Assembly (NCBI GenBank): GCA_034003245.1
Contig: JAVEYY010000006.1
Location: 1-64,000, forward strand
DNA: 64,000 nucleotides
Origin: Perlabentimonas sp034003245
Lineage (GTDB): Bacteria; Bacteroidota; Bacteroidia; Bacteroidales; Tenuifilaceae
Direction of reading: 5' to 3'
Shown: in pieces, positions 1 to 8,407 of the stretch
Layout of the letters: every line of letters begins with the position of its first letter
How positions within the stretch are numbered: position 1 is the first letter of the stretch
Notes under the pieces: model-generated
Told to the model about the DNA's origin: nothing
Databases searched by the model: none
What the model saw: only the letters and a program-made list of their open reading frames with translations
Translations under genes and position numbers: made by a program

Positions 1-130
1 GCTAACAAAAGGTGTACCCAATGTGGGGATTGCTAGACAATTGAGCCGGGCCCACTCGCAGGGGCTTTCCTCTCGGGGGATAACGCCGCAGGCGCCGTTC
101 TCCCCACTGGGCACACCCCCGCCCGTTAGC
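1..130. other. attC-like imperfect palindrome (putative integron cassette recombination site)
   Basis: The stretch opens with GCTAAC and closes with GTTAGC at 125-130. The flanking arms pair well: ggtgtaccca near 11-20 and gtgggg near 23-28 have their reverse complements at about 102-116. The centre is a GC-rich variable region. Outer arms ending in (G)CTAAC/GTTAG(C) around a long hairpin are the architecture of integron attC sites, and Bacteroidota genomes carry similar sites next to cassette genes. The left boundary is cut by the window edge, so a full core site cannot be checked. No integrase is visible. A simple palindromic repeat is the alternative. Confidence 0.45.
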
Positions 131-180
131 GGCAGGTTTGACCCGTCCCTGAATTCGAAAACTTAAACCTAAATTGACTG

Positions 181-1658
181 ATGAATAAATTGAACAAGGA
201 AAGAGCTATGAACAGTAGCAAGATACAATATTCTTATATCTATTTGCTAATTGGATTAATCTCCCTTTTCTTTTTTAATGGAAGATGGATAGTACCTATA
301 GCGGCATTTATAGCACCTATATTTCTAATTCGCTTTTTTCGATTTCAAAAACCATTAAAAGGGTTTTTAATAATTGTTCTTGCTGGTTGGGTGTCAAATA
401 TTTTCGTTTGGAAGGGAATGATGCCTATGTCAGGATTTCTCTATTACTTCGTAGCTTTTATGATGAGCGTATTTACTTCGCTTACATTTTTTATTGACCG
501 GATTTACACTCAAAAATTCAAAGGAATTGTTTCGACTCTACTATTTCCTGCTGCTTATGTAATAATGGAATATATTACCATACTGACTAATCCTTCAGGC
601 TCATATGGTACTTTAGCACACACTCAATCAGCGTTGCCTTTATTGCAATTTGTCTCGATTTCTGGCATTTGGGGAGTAACATTCCTGATAATGTGGACTG
701 CATCAATAATAAATTGGCTTTGGGACAATTATTTAAGAAGAGTAAGGTTTATTCAGCGTTTTTGGTATTTGGAATTCCTTTTCTTGCAATAATTATTTGG
801 GGACAATTCAGATTAATGCGTACCATTGATTTACCAACAGTAAGAATTGCTTCAATCAATAGCACTAAAGCAGAGTATCAACATCGCATGACAACAAATT
901 TTGATTCTCTCGTTGAACAGGCCAATCAAGGGTTTTTAAGAAATTGCGATATAGCTGCTTCTTCAGGAGCCAAAATTGTATTTGGACGAGAGACCATCAT
1001 CAGCTTGCCCAAAGAGAAGGAGAATGGCTTCATCGAAAAAGCTAAAAAATTGGCAATTCGTGATAGTATTTACATTGGAATTCCCATAAACATAATACCA
1101 GAAGAAAACTCCAAAGAAAATCCTGAAAACAAAATAACTTGGATTTCTCCAACAGGAGAAGCACTATTTACATACCATAAGGCAAAGCCGACTTATCCCG
1201 GTGAATGTGACAATGGCGATGGAATTGTAAAGTTTTTCGATTCGCCTTACGGAAGAATTGGTTCTGCCATTTGCTTCGATATGGATTTTCCATCGTTGAT
1301 TAAACAAACTGGCAAAATGAATATTGACATTATGTTAGTGCCAGGTAGCGATTGGGAAGAAATTACGCCATATCACAGCTATGTTGCTTCAATAAGGGGC
1401 ATTGAAAATGGTTTTAATATGGTTAGGTCGGTATTCAAAGGATTTTCTGCGTCCTTCAATTATAAAGGACAACTGATATCATCCAATGACTTTTTTAAGA
1501 CCAACGAAGTGATTTTATATTCAGACGTACCTGTAGAAGGACAAAAAACTGTTTACTCATCTCTAGGAGATTATTTTGCTTGGCTTTGCATTCTATTCTT
1601 TCTTTCAATAAGTTTTATTTACGTTAAAAATAGATGGGTTAATAAAACCCAGAAATGA
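181..1658 (+). pseudogene. Apolipoprotein N-acyltransferase-like (CN-hydrolase) gene split by a frameshift
   Basis: Two overlapping frames make one protein. Frame 1 (181-792) has several hydrophobic segments resembling the N-terminal membrane half of Lnt. Frame 3 (readable to 1658) carries the carbon-nitrogen hydrolase domain. The change of frame lies near 735-750, where WDNYL in frame 1 should continue as KKSKVYSAF in frame 3. All three catalytic residues of the nitrilase fold are visible downstream: Glu in GRETIISLP, Lys in YHKAKPTYPGE and Cys in AICFDMDFP. A C-terminal membrane segment follows. Lnt adds the third acyl chain to lipoproteins in the inner membrane. The protein is shorter and more divergent than canonical Lnt, so it may be an accessory acyltransferase carried by a cassette. 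A sequencing error at the frameshift cannot be excluded. Confidence 0.7.
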
Positions 1659-1660
1659 AA

Positions 1661-1873
1661 GTCGAGTAGGTAAGGGGGAATTTCTCTCCCAAGCCTCTCA
1701 CAGAACCGGGCTTGAACCTCTCGATTCACACGGCTCTTCATAATAAAAAAATACAACGATTAAGGCATAAACCCTTCTTTCCAATGCTCAAACATATACG
1801 GGTAATTCAAATTTATCCGTGCCCATTTGTGGCTAAGTATTTTCCCCGTAAGTCTGCCTACTGTTGGCAGTAT
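1661..1873 (-). mobile_element. Truncated group II intron (3' end: maturase C-terminus plus domains V/VI)
   Basis: Read on the minus strand, about 38 codons ending at the stop (complement of 1760-1762) finish in YPYMFEHWKEGFMP, which matches the usual end of group II intron reverse transcriptase/maturases (a xxPxLFxHWxxG pattern). Directly after it comes a GAGCCGTGTGAATCGAG...CCCGGTTC hairpin (about 1700-1741), the hallmark of intron domain V. A domain VI-like hairpin ends in ...CTACTCGAC at 1661. The 5' part, including the catalytic YADD region, is absent, so the element is dead. It lies 3 nt past the stop of the Lnt-like gene and in the opposite orientation. Confidence 0.75.
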
Positions 1874-1927
1874 CTGCATATCGGTACAACATCCGCTAAC
1901 AGCTAACTGATAATCCTAAACCCTAAA

Positions 1928-2176
1928 CTCCCCAGCTAAAATACCCATTTCCACACCCCAAATGCCCATCCTAACTGTCACAATGTCTATTTTCACACCC
2001 GAAAAACCAATTTCCCCGAGCAATAAAACAATTTCCCCGAGCAAAATGCCCATTCTAACTGCCACTATGTCCATTCCACCACCCAAAATGCTAATTTTCC
2101 CGACCAAAATGCCATCGTCCCAACCAAAAGACTATCTTCCCGGCCAAAAGACCATTTCCACCTGCACTCAAACCTT
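1928..2176. repeat. Degenerate 21-nt tandem array (about 12 units)
   Basis: Units start at 1928, 1949, 1970, 1991, 2012, 2033, 2054, 2075 and 2096 and continue in weaker form to about 2176. The approximate consensus is ttccccgaccaaaatgccca followed by t. Because 21 is a multiple of 3, frames through it stay open on both strands, but the resulting 7-residue repeats have no gene-like features, so no CDS is called. The array fills the gap between the intron remnant and the uxaC terminator. Confidence 0.8.
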
Positions 2177-2251
2177 TTCCACAGTGAAACGAACCTATTG
2201 CGTTAAATAAATATCAGTGCATGATAAGTCAGCATATGAAAATTGAGGAAA

Positions 2252-2287
2252 ACAAAAAGACCCAGCGCCAACAACAGGCGCTGAGTC
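2252..2287 (-). terminator. Rho-independent terminator of uxaE-uxaC
   Basis: An 11-bp stem (2259-2269 with 2277-2287, one G-T pair, 7-nt loop) is followed on the minus strand by a T-rich run (complement of 2252-2258). It lies 46 nt past the uxaC stop. Confidence 0.8.
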
Positions 2288-2332
2288 CTTTCCCTCCAAC
2301 CTAAAAAAACTATGAAAAACTAAAAACTACTG

Positions 2333-3733
2333 TTATAAACCAAAATACCTTTTTGCATTATTGTAACAAATATCCTTAACAATCCCTCCCACCAGCTCCA
2401 TATCGTTGGGTATCTCCCCATTCTCGATATCGGTTCCAAGTAAATTGCAAAGAATCCTGCGGAAGTAGTCGTGACGGGGATACGACAGGAAGCTGCGCGA
2501 GTCGGTGAGCATGCCCACAAACTGGCTTAGCAGGCCAAGGCTCGACAGGGCGTTCATATGCTTCTGCATGCCATCCTTCTGGTCGAGGAACCACCAGCCG
2601 CTGCCAAATTGGATTTTGCCAGCCACGCTGCCATCGTTAAAGTTGCCCGCCATGGTGGCCAGCAGCTCATTATCCCTTGGATTTAGATTATAAAGAATGG
2701 TTTTGGCCAGCTGATTGGTCGAATCGAGCCTATCTAAAAACTTGGCCAAGGGTTTGGCCATCTCAAAGTCACCAATGGAGTCGAAGCCCTTATCGGCACC
2801 CAGCTTTTTGAACATCCGTGACGAGTTGTTGCGCAATGCTCCCAGGTGGAACTGTTGCACCCATCCTTTGGAATGATCCATGATGGCAAAATGGTAGAGC
2901 ATTGCCGATTTGAACTTCAGCACCTCCTCAACCGACAAATCAATCTTCATCCTCACTCGGGCAAATATCTCCTTTACCTCATAATCGGTATAATCCTCAG
3001 CAATTATGGTTTCAATTCCATGGTCGGACAGCCGGCAACCCTGCTCGTGGAAAAAATCATGGCGCAATTTGAGCGCACCTACAAAATCGTCAAAATCACG
3101 AATATCAATATTCGTTAACTCCTCAAGCTTCAACAAATAATTGTTGAACGTTTCGGTATCTTCAACCATCATGGCCTTGTCGGGACGCCAGGTGGGCAAC
3201 ACCTTAACCTCGAAACCATCGTTGCGGGTTTTAATATGATGTTCAAGATTATCGATGGGATCGTCGGTGGTACAAACCAGCTCCACGTTCATCCTTCGCA
3301 TAATGCCACGTGCACTAAACGCGGGTGTATTTAGCATAGCCGTTGTCTGGTCGTAAATCTCACGGGCTGTGCTTGGGTTTAATAGCTTTGTTACCCCAAA
3401 CGGACGACGCAGCTCCATGTGTGTCCAGTGGTACAACGGATTTCGAAGCGTATAGGGAACGGTATAGGCCCACTTCTCAAACTTCTCGTAATCGCTGGCA
3501 TCACCAGTGCAATACTTCTCGTCGACTCCTAGCGCACGCATTGCTCGCCACTTGTAGTGGTCGCCATCGAGCCAAATCTTGGTGATATTGGCAAACTGAT
3601 GATCGTTGCCAATCTCATGTGGAGGGAGATGGCAATGATAATCGATTATGGGCATATCCTTAGCATACTGATGGTAAAGCTCTTCTGCCGTCTTATTCTG
3701 GAGCAAGAAATTTTCATCCATAAATGCTTTCAT
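2333..3733 (-). CDS. uxaC: Uronate isomerase
   Basis: UxaC interconverts D-glucuronate with D-fructuronate and D-galacturonate with D-tagaturonate, the first cytoplasmic step of hexuronate breakdown. The 466-residue length is normal for the family. The N-terminus MKAFMDENFLLQ is the family's usual start, so the start is secure. Metal-binding and active-site signatures of this amidohydrolase-superfamily enzyme are present: the HCH motif in IIDYHCHLPPHEI (about residues 30-40), CTTDDP, and FHLGALRNNSSRMF. It follows uxaE by 37 nt on the same strand, and a terminator lies just downstream, so uxaE-uxaC form a two-gene operon. Confidence 0.97.
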   Translation of the reverse strand: MKAFMDENFLLQNKTAEELYHQYAKDMPIIDYHCHLPPHEIGNDHQFANITKIWLDGDHYKWRAMRALGVDEKYCTGDASDYEKFEKWAYTVPYTLRNPLYHWTHMELRRPFGVTKLLNPSTAREIYDQTTAMLNTPAFSARGIMRRMNVELVCTTDDPIDNLEHHIKTRNDGFEVKVLPTWRPDKAMMVEDTETFNNYLLKLEELTNIDIRDFDDFVGALKLRHDFFHEQGCRLSDHGIETIIAEDYTDYEVKEIFARVRMKIDLSVEEVLKFKSAMLYHFAIMDHSKGWVQQFHLGALRNNSSRMFKKLGADKGFDSIGDFEMAKPLAKFLDRLDSTNQLAKTILYNLNPRDNELLATMAGNFNDGSVAGKIQFGSGWWFLDQKDGMQKHMNALSSLGLLSQFVGMLTDSRSFLSYPRHDYFRRILCNLLGTDIENGEIPNDMELVGGIVKDICYNNAKRYFGL

Positions 3734-3770
3734 ACTGATTTATTTTTAAAATTCTTACTATTATCAACCG

Positions 3771-5018
3771 CTATAAATCGAAAAGCCTTTTGATATGCCT
3801 ATCGAAAATGTTTTCGGTTACCTGTTGCCCAACCAAGTCCTTATGCTGTTTTAGCAGATTGATATACCTCTCGCCCTGCTCGGCAGCCAGCTTGTACGAA
3901 ACATGCATTAGCTGCCTAAAGTTTAGGTTATACTCTGGATGATTGGGAATATGGCGAAGGGTGTTGGCCAAAGTATCGGCACTCCATTCTTCAACTTGGT
4001 CAACGGTGGGCAGTTTATTCTTATCAATATCTATAACGGTTGAGTAAGGGCCACACAGCTCTTCGAAACGGCTTAATCCACCTTTGTATATATCCTTCAC
4101 CAGCTGTAATGCATCGCCACCAGCCATGGCCAATCCTATGGCCTCCTCGAGCCAGGTGGTGCCAGCAGTTTTAACGTGAATTCCCTTATCGTACTTTCTA
4201 ATTAGCTTACCCATTATTGGGTAAATGCTGAATTTATCGCTACCACTGTGTACGCTTAGCTTCAGATTTCTGGGTAGGCCAAACTCCTTAATGGCAAAGT
4301 CGATAACCAGCAGATCCTGCTCAAACTCCTTGGCAAACTGGCTTAAATCGCCCACGTAATCGACACCTTTATTGAAACGACCTGTAAACTTTGGGGCGAT
4401 GGTTTGCGCTGGGATGCCCTCGGCAGCAATGGCGCTTAGGATAAAGAACATCTCTATTGGGGTCTGTGCCTCGCTTACTTCGTCCATGCTCACCTCGGCC
4501 ACAAAGTTACTTCTACCCTTTTTGCTCTCGATATGCCTGTAGATGGTACCAGCCTGCTTAACAGCGTATAAGAATTTGTGGGCAATAGCCCTTAGCATAT
4601 CCTTATCGATATGAAAAGCCTCATCAACTCCAGGGATAGTGAAATCGCCAAGATAATTTGAGTTATCGCCAACGAATTTGGCAATCTCCTCCTCGGTAGC
4701 GCTTTTGCCAATGAAATCGGCCACGTCGAGGGTAAAGAAATCGGAATGGTCTATAAATTTATCCACATTCCCCATATTAATATGGTCAGCATCCACAAAG
4801 TAGGGTTTTGTCCAACCCAACGACTTAACTGCAGCATCGGCCTCCCTGCGAGTCATGGCTGGCTCCGAGTGAATGGTCATATGCTCGCGGTTCGACTTGT
4901 TCCACACGGGGGCGAACTCAACGCCACGCTCCGAGGCTTTCATAATGGCTCTAAGCTGGGCTTCGCCCTGCATCGAGAACCTATCGCCTACTCCAAACGA
5001 ATATTTTGTTAACTCCAT
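3771..5018 (-). CDS. uxaE: Tagaturonate epimerase family protein
   Basis: This 415-residue protein resembles the UxaE family (first described in Thermotoga), which epimerises D-tagaturonate to D-fructuronate. That allows galacturonate to enter the glucuronate branch without tagaturonate reductase (UxaB) and altronate dehydratase (UxaA), neither of which occurs in this window. Recognition is from overall sequence (start MELTKYSFGVGDRFSMQGEAQLRA, KLSVHSGSDKFSIYP, HVKTAGTTWLEEA) and from context: it is co-transcribed with uxaC and faces a uxuB-uxuA-kdgK operon. A perfect palindrome at 5054-5069 sits about 35 nt upstream of its start, so it is probably controlled by the divergent LacI-type regulator. 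Activity is inferred from the family. Confidence 0.88.
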   Translation of the reverse strand: MELTKYSFGVGDRFSMQGEAQLRAIMKASERGVEFAPVWNKSNREHMTIHSEPAMTRREADAAVKSLGWTKPYFVDADHINMGNVDKFIDHSDFFTLDVADFIGKSATEEEIAKFVGDNSNYLGDFTIPGVDEAFHIDKDMLRAIAHKFLYAVKQAGTIYRHIESKKGRSNFVAEVSMDEVSEAQTPIEMFFILSAIAAEGIPAQTIAPKFTGRFNKGVDYVGDLSQFAKEFEQDLLVIDFAIKEFGLPRNLKLSVHSGSDKFSIYPIMGKLIRKYDKGIHVKTAGTTWLEEAIGLAMAGGDALQLVKDIYKGGLSRFEELCGPYSTVIDIDKNKLPTVDQVEEWSADTLANTLRHIPNHPEYNLNFRQLMHVSYKLAAEQGERYINLLKQHKDLVGQQVTENIFDRHIKRLFDL

Positions 5019-5053
5019 AGTTTAAAATTTTTGGTAAAGGTATAAAAATATTT

Positions 5054-5069
5054 CCGTGTGCGCACACGG
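5054..5069. promoter_or_regulatory. Putative LacI-family operator (perfect 16-bp palindrome)
   Basis: CCGTGTGCGCACACGG is a perfect palindrome with a central CG, the usual symmetry of LacI/GalR operators. It lies in the 132-nt divergent region between uxaE and the LacI-type gene. Towards uxaE, a TACCTTTA resembling the Bacteroidota -7 element sits at about 5032-5039 on the minus strand. Towards the regulator, a TTACTTTG occurs at 5088-5095. One operator could therefore control both directions. The binding protein is inferred, not shown. Confidence 0.65.
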
Positions 5070-5150
5070 TAATTGAAAAAAATTGCTTTACTTTGTAAAA
5101 AAATTTAAAGGGGTTATCACTTTGCTCCAAATCAACTATTGATTATCAGC

Positions 5151-6230
5151 ATGAAAGATAATTTATCAAGGGTTAAGATTTCGGATATCGCGCAGCGAGC
5201 TGGAGTATCAACGGGTACAGTTGATCGTGTGCTCCACAACCGGGGTGAGGTATCGAAAAAAACCCGCGATAAGGTTTTAAGCATACTGGATGAGCTAAAT
5301 TACCAGCCCGATATTTTGGCCAGTACCTTGGCCATGAAAAAGACCTATAGGTTCGCTACCCTTTTTCCCGAAGCGGGAACTGAGAATCTGTTTTGGAAAG
5401 CGCCTCTGGCAGGTTTAAATACAGCCCTATCGGAGATTGCGCCCTTTGGTGTAACGCTTAGTAGATTCCTTTTTAAGTACAACGATCAATCCTCGTTCAA
5501 TAAACAGCTGGAGAAGATCGTCTCTGAACCCTACGATGGGGTGATATTAACACCAGTTTTTTACGATTCAACCTCATTGGCTCTTGAAAAATTAGCCGAG
5601 ACCAATACCCCAGTTGTTTTTATCAATTCCAATATCGAAAACTTGGGCAATCTCTCATTTGTGGGTCAGGATGCCCGGCAGAGTGGTCTTGTGGCTGGCC
5701 GGTTAATGGATTACAGCCTAAACGTAGAAGGGTGCATAACCATAATCAACTTTATAAACGAAAAGGGTGGCAATTCGCATATACTAAATAGGGAGGAGGG
5801 CTTTAGAAGCTATTTCGAATCTGGGAATTTCACAAAGCCACGACATCTAAATACTCTTAATATATATACTCACGAGCAGGAAGAGGTCAATAGAATTTTA
5901 CTTGAAACAATTGGAACCGACAATCCGATTTGCAAAACAATGGGTGTATTTGTTACCAATTCGAGGGTTTTTAGGGTTGCCAATTTTAAGAAGGGATTTG
6001 GTCTGAGTAATTTAATACTAGTTGGGTACGACCTGCTGGAATCGAATATCGATCATTTAAAGAAGAATAATATTGATTTTTTGATTAGTCAGAATCCCTG
6101 GGAGCAGGGCTACAAGAGCTTAATGGCTCTTTTCAACTCGCGTATTATGAAGAAGGAGATTATGAAGAATCAATTTCTACCCATCGACATAATCACCAAG
6201 GAAAACATTGATTACTATTTAAATAATTAG
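5151..6230 (+). CDS. LacI/GalR-family transcriptional regulator of hexuronate genes
   Basis: The N-terminal helix-turn-helix (VKISDIAQRAGVSTGTVDRVLHNRG, about residues 7-31) and hinge region are typical LacI. The rest is a periplasmic-binding-protein-like effector domain of the kind that senses sugars. The ATG at 5151 (MKDNLSRVK) is preferred over an upstream in-frame TTG. The stop is 3 nt before the SDR gene, so it is the first gene of the uxuB-uxuA-kdgK operon and is probably autoregulated through the palindrome at 5054-5069. The effector is likely a hexuronate or pathway intermediate (inference). Confidence 0.9.
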   Translation: MKDNLSRVKISDIAQRAGVSTGTVDRVLHNRGEVSKKTRDKVLSILDELNYQPDILASTLAMKKTYRFATLFPEAGTENLFWKAPLAGLNTALSEIAPFGVTLSRFLFKYNDQSSFNKQLEKIVSEPYDGVILTPVFYDSTSLALEKLAETNTPVVFINSNIENLGNLSFVGQDARQSGLVAGRLMDYSLNVEGCITIINFINEKGGNSHILNREEGFRSYFESGNFTKPRHLNTLNIYTHEQEEVNRILLETIGTDNPICKTMGVFVTNSRVFRVANFKKGFGLSNLILVGYDLLESNIDHLKKNNIDFLISQNPWEQGYKSLMALFNSRIMKKEIMKNQFLPIDIITKENIDYYLNN

Positions 6231-6233
6231 GAT

Positions 6234-7085
6234 ATGATGGCAATGAACTTTGAACATCTGAAGAACAAAACCTGTGTAATTACAGGAGGAGGAGGCGTAC
6301 TGGGCACCTCAATGGCCGATGCGCTGGCCAGCGTTGGGATGAAGGTTGTAATACTAGACCTTAACAAGGAGGCAGCCGAGAAGTTGGCCAAGCAAATAAC
6401 AGATAAATATGGGGTTGAAGCGCTTGGACTTGCGGCCAACGTACTAGACAAAAAATCACTAGAGGATGCAAAGAAAACCATTAACGATAAACTTGGCCCC
6501 ATACATTATCTAGTGAATGGTGCAGGTGGAAACTCGCCCAAGGCAACCACCAAGGTGGAGCAGCTAATCCCTGGTAAGGGTGATATATGGACAGAAAGTT
6601 TCTACGGATTGGATTTGGAGGGATTCCGCTTTGTGTTCGACCTAAACTTCCTTGGAACACTGCTTCCCACAATGGTTTTCACCACCGATATGCTTGAGGC
6701 TGGCAAGGGTGGCGTTATAAACATCTCGTCGATGAACGCCATTAAGCCGCTAACTAAAATACCAGCCTATTCAGCCGCCAAGTCGGCAATCAACAACTTC
6801 ACCGAGTGGCTAGCCGTGCATTTGGGCAAAACGGGCATTAGGGTTAACGCCATTGCCCCCGGTTTTTTCCTTACCAATCAGAATAGGTTCTTACTTACCG
6901 ATGAGAAAACTGGTAATCTTACCCCACGGGGTGAAAAGATTATATCGAGCACTCCAATGGGAAAATTTGGAAACCCAGAGGATCTGTCGGGAACGCTGCT
7001 ATTTCTTCTCTCCGACTTGTCGGAGTTTATCACCGGAATTGTAGTTCCTGTTGATGGCGGATTTAGCGCATTTGGAGGAGTTTAA
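6234..7085 (+). CDS. SDR-family D-mannonate oxidoreductase (fructuronate reductase)
   Basis: This is a classical short-chain dehydrogenase of 283 residues with the cofactor motif TGGGGVLG (about residues 16-23), NGAGG, the catalytic Ser in NISSM, YSAAK (Tyr and Lys) and the C-terminal PVDGG. Its place immediately upstream of uxuA indicates D-fructuronate to D-mannonate reduction. This SDR type replaces the long-chain UxuB of enterobacteria in many Bacteroidota and Firmicutes. Three ATGs cluster at 6234, 6237 and 6243; the third (MNFEHLKNK) may be the true start. The substrate is inferred from operon context. Confidence 0.85.
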   Translation: MMAMNFEHLKNKTCVITGGGGVLGTSMADALASVGMKVVILDLNKEAAEKLAKQITDKYGVEALGLAANVLDKKSLEDAKKTINDKLGPIHYLVNGAGGNSPKATTKVEQLIPGKGDIWTESFYGLDLEGFRFVFDLNFLGTLLPTMVFTTDMLEAGKGGVINISSMNAIKPLTKIPAYSAAKSAINNFTEWLAVHLGKTGIRVNAIAPGFFLTNQNRFLLTDEKTGNLTPRGEKIISSTPMGKFGNPEDLSGTLLFLLSDLSEFITGIVVPVDGGFSAFGGV

Positions 7086-7137
7086 CCAACCATTAAAATC
7101 AATAATAATCACTTACAATAATTTACACGAGGCACAT

Positions 7138-8364
7138 ATGACAAGAATGATAGAAACCTGGAGATGGTATGGCCCCAACGACCCCGTATCGCTTCGCGAC
7201 ATTCGCCAGGCAGGCGCTACGGGCATTGTTCACGCTCTACACGAACTACCCATTGGCGAAGTTTGGCATCTAGACCAGCTCATTGAGCGCAAGAGAACCA
7301 TTGAGTGGGACGACTCAACGCACCCTTCGAAACCCACCGGATTGAAATGGGAAGTGGTGGAGAGCATCCCTGTACACGATAGCATAAAACTGGCAAAACC
7401 CGATAGGGACATATACATCGACAACTATATACAGAGTATGCGAAACGTGGCTGCAATTGGCATTAAAACCGTAGTGTACAACTTTATGCCCGTTGTGGAT
7501 TGGACCCGCACCAACCTCGACCTTGAACTTGAGGATGGCGCCAAGGCGCTTGCTTTCGATATTAGCGAGTTTATTGCATTCGACTTATTTATCCTTAGCC
7601 GGGAAGGTGCTACCGAGGAATACACCGATAAAGAGATTGACAGGGCTGTACTTTGCTACTCGAAAATGACCGAAGAGGATAAGCAAAAACTTCAGAATAA
7701 CATTATTGCCGGACTACCTGGTGCTCAGGAAGGCTACTCGCTTGAAGAGTTCAAACTTCGACTTAAGGAGTACAAGAACATCGATAATAAGATTTACCGC
7801 GAGAACCTTGCGTACTTCCTTCGTAAGGTTGTTCCCGTAGCCGAGGAGCTGGGCATAAGGCTCGCCATCCATCCCGATGACCCCCCTCGCCCACTGTTTG
7901 GGTTGCCACGCATTGTTAGCACCACTGAGGATTTTCAGTACATCCTCGATATCACCAACTCACTGTCAAACGGGTTTACCCTTTGTACCGGTTCGCTTGG
8001 TGCACGTGAGGACAATAATCTTGTTCAGTTTGTAAAGAAATTCGGACCTCACATCCATTTTGCCCACCTGCGTAGCGTAAAACGCTATGCCGAGGGTTGT
8101 TTCCTTGAAGATGCTCACCTAAAAGGCGATGTGGATATGTACGGTGTGGTGGCCGCCATTCTCGACGAGCAGCTGCGCCGAATGGCCAACGACCGTGAAG
8201 ACTACCGCGTACCCATGCGCGCCGATCATGGCCATGTTATACTCGACGATTTGAATAAAAAAACAAACCCTGGCTACTCCGCTATTGGACTGCTCAAGGG
8301 TATGGCCGAACTACGTGGTCTGGAATTGGGAATCATTAAAAGCAGGATGCTTAAAGAGATGTAA
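7138..8364 (+). CDS. uxuA: Mannonate dehydratase
   Basis: UxuA dehydrates D-mannonate to 2-keto-3-deoxygluconate (KDG). The start at 7138 (MTRMIETWRWYGPNDPVSLRDIRQ) matches the family's conserved N-terminus and gives 408 residues, close to the usual 390-400; a longer in-frame extension would run back into the SDR gene. Conserved metal and substrate motifs are visible: GATGIVHALHELP, LAIHPDDPP, LCTGSLGAR, HFAHLRSV and RADHGHVI. It lies 52 nt after the SDR gene and 43 nt before kdgK, in one operon. Confidence 0.97.
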   Translation: MTRMIETWRWYGPNDPVSLRDIRQAGATGIVHALHELPIGEVWHLDQLIERKRTIEWDDSTHPSKPTGLKWEVVESIPVHDSIKLAKPDRDIYIDNYIQSMRNVAAIGIKTVVYNFMPVVDWTRTNLDLELEDGAKALAFDISEFIAFDLFILSREGATEEYTDKEIDRAVLCYSKMTEEDKQKLQNNIIAGLPGAQEGYSLEEFKLRLKEYKNIDNKIYRENLAYFLRKVVPVAEELGIRLAIHPDDPPRPLFGLPRIVSTTEDFQYILDITNSLSNGFTLCTGSLGAREDNNLVQFVKKFGPHIHFAHLRSVKRYAEGCFLEDAHLKGDVDMYGVVAAILDEQLRRMANDREDYRVPMRADHGHVILDDLNKKTNPGYSAIGLLKGMAELRGLELGIIKSRMLKEM

Positions 8365-8407
8365 TTAAACCTTTATCAAACTGGAAACAAATCAAACATC
8401 AAACGCA

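Noticed and set aside
738..745. Programmed -1 frameshift site in the Lnt-like gene
   Set aside because: T-TTA-AGA only partly fits the X-XXY-YYZ slippery pattern and no following pseudoknot is evident. A mutation or read error is simpler.
1928..2176. CRISPR array
   Set aside because: Units are contiguous and degenerate with no unique spacers, and no cas genes are visible. The same applies to 17538-18044 and 53611-53822.
1916..2210. Overlapping small open frames on both strands with MPILT/MGILxGE repeats
   Set aside because: Also a by-product of the 21-nt repeat array.
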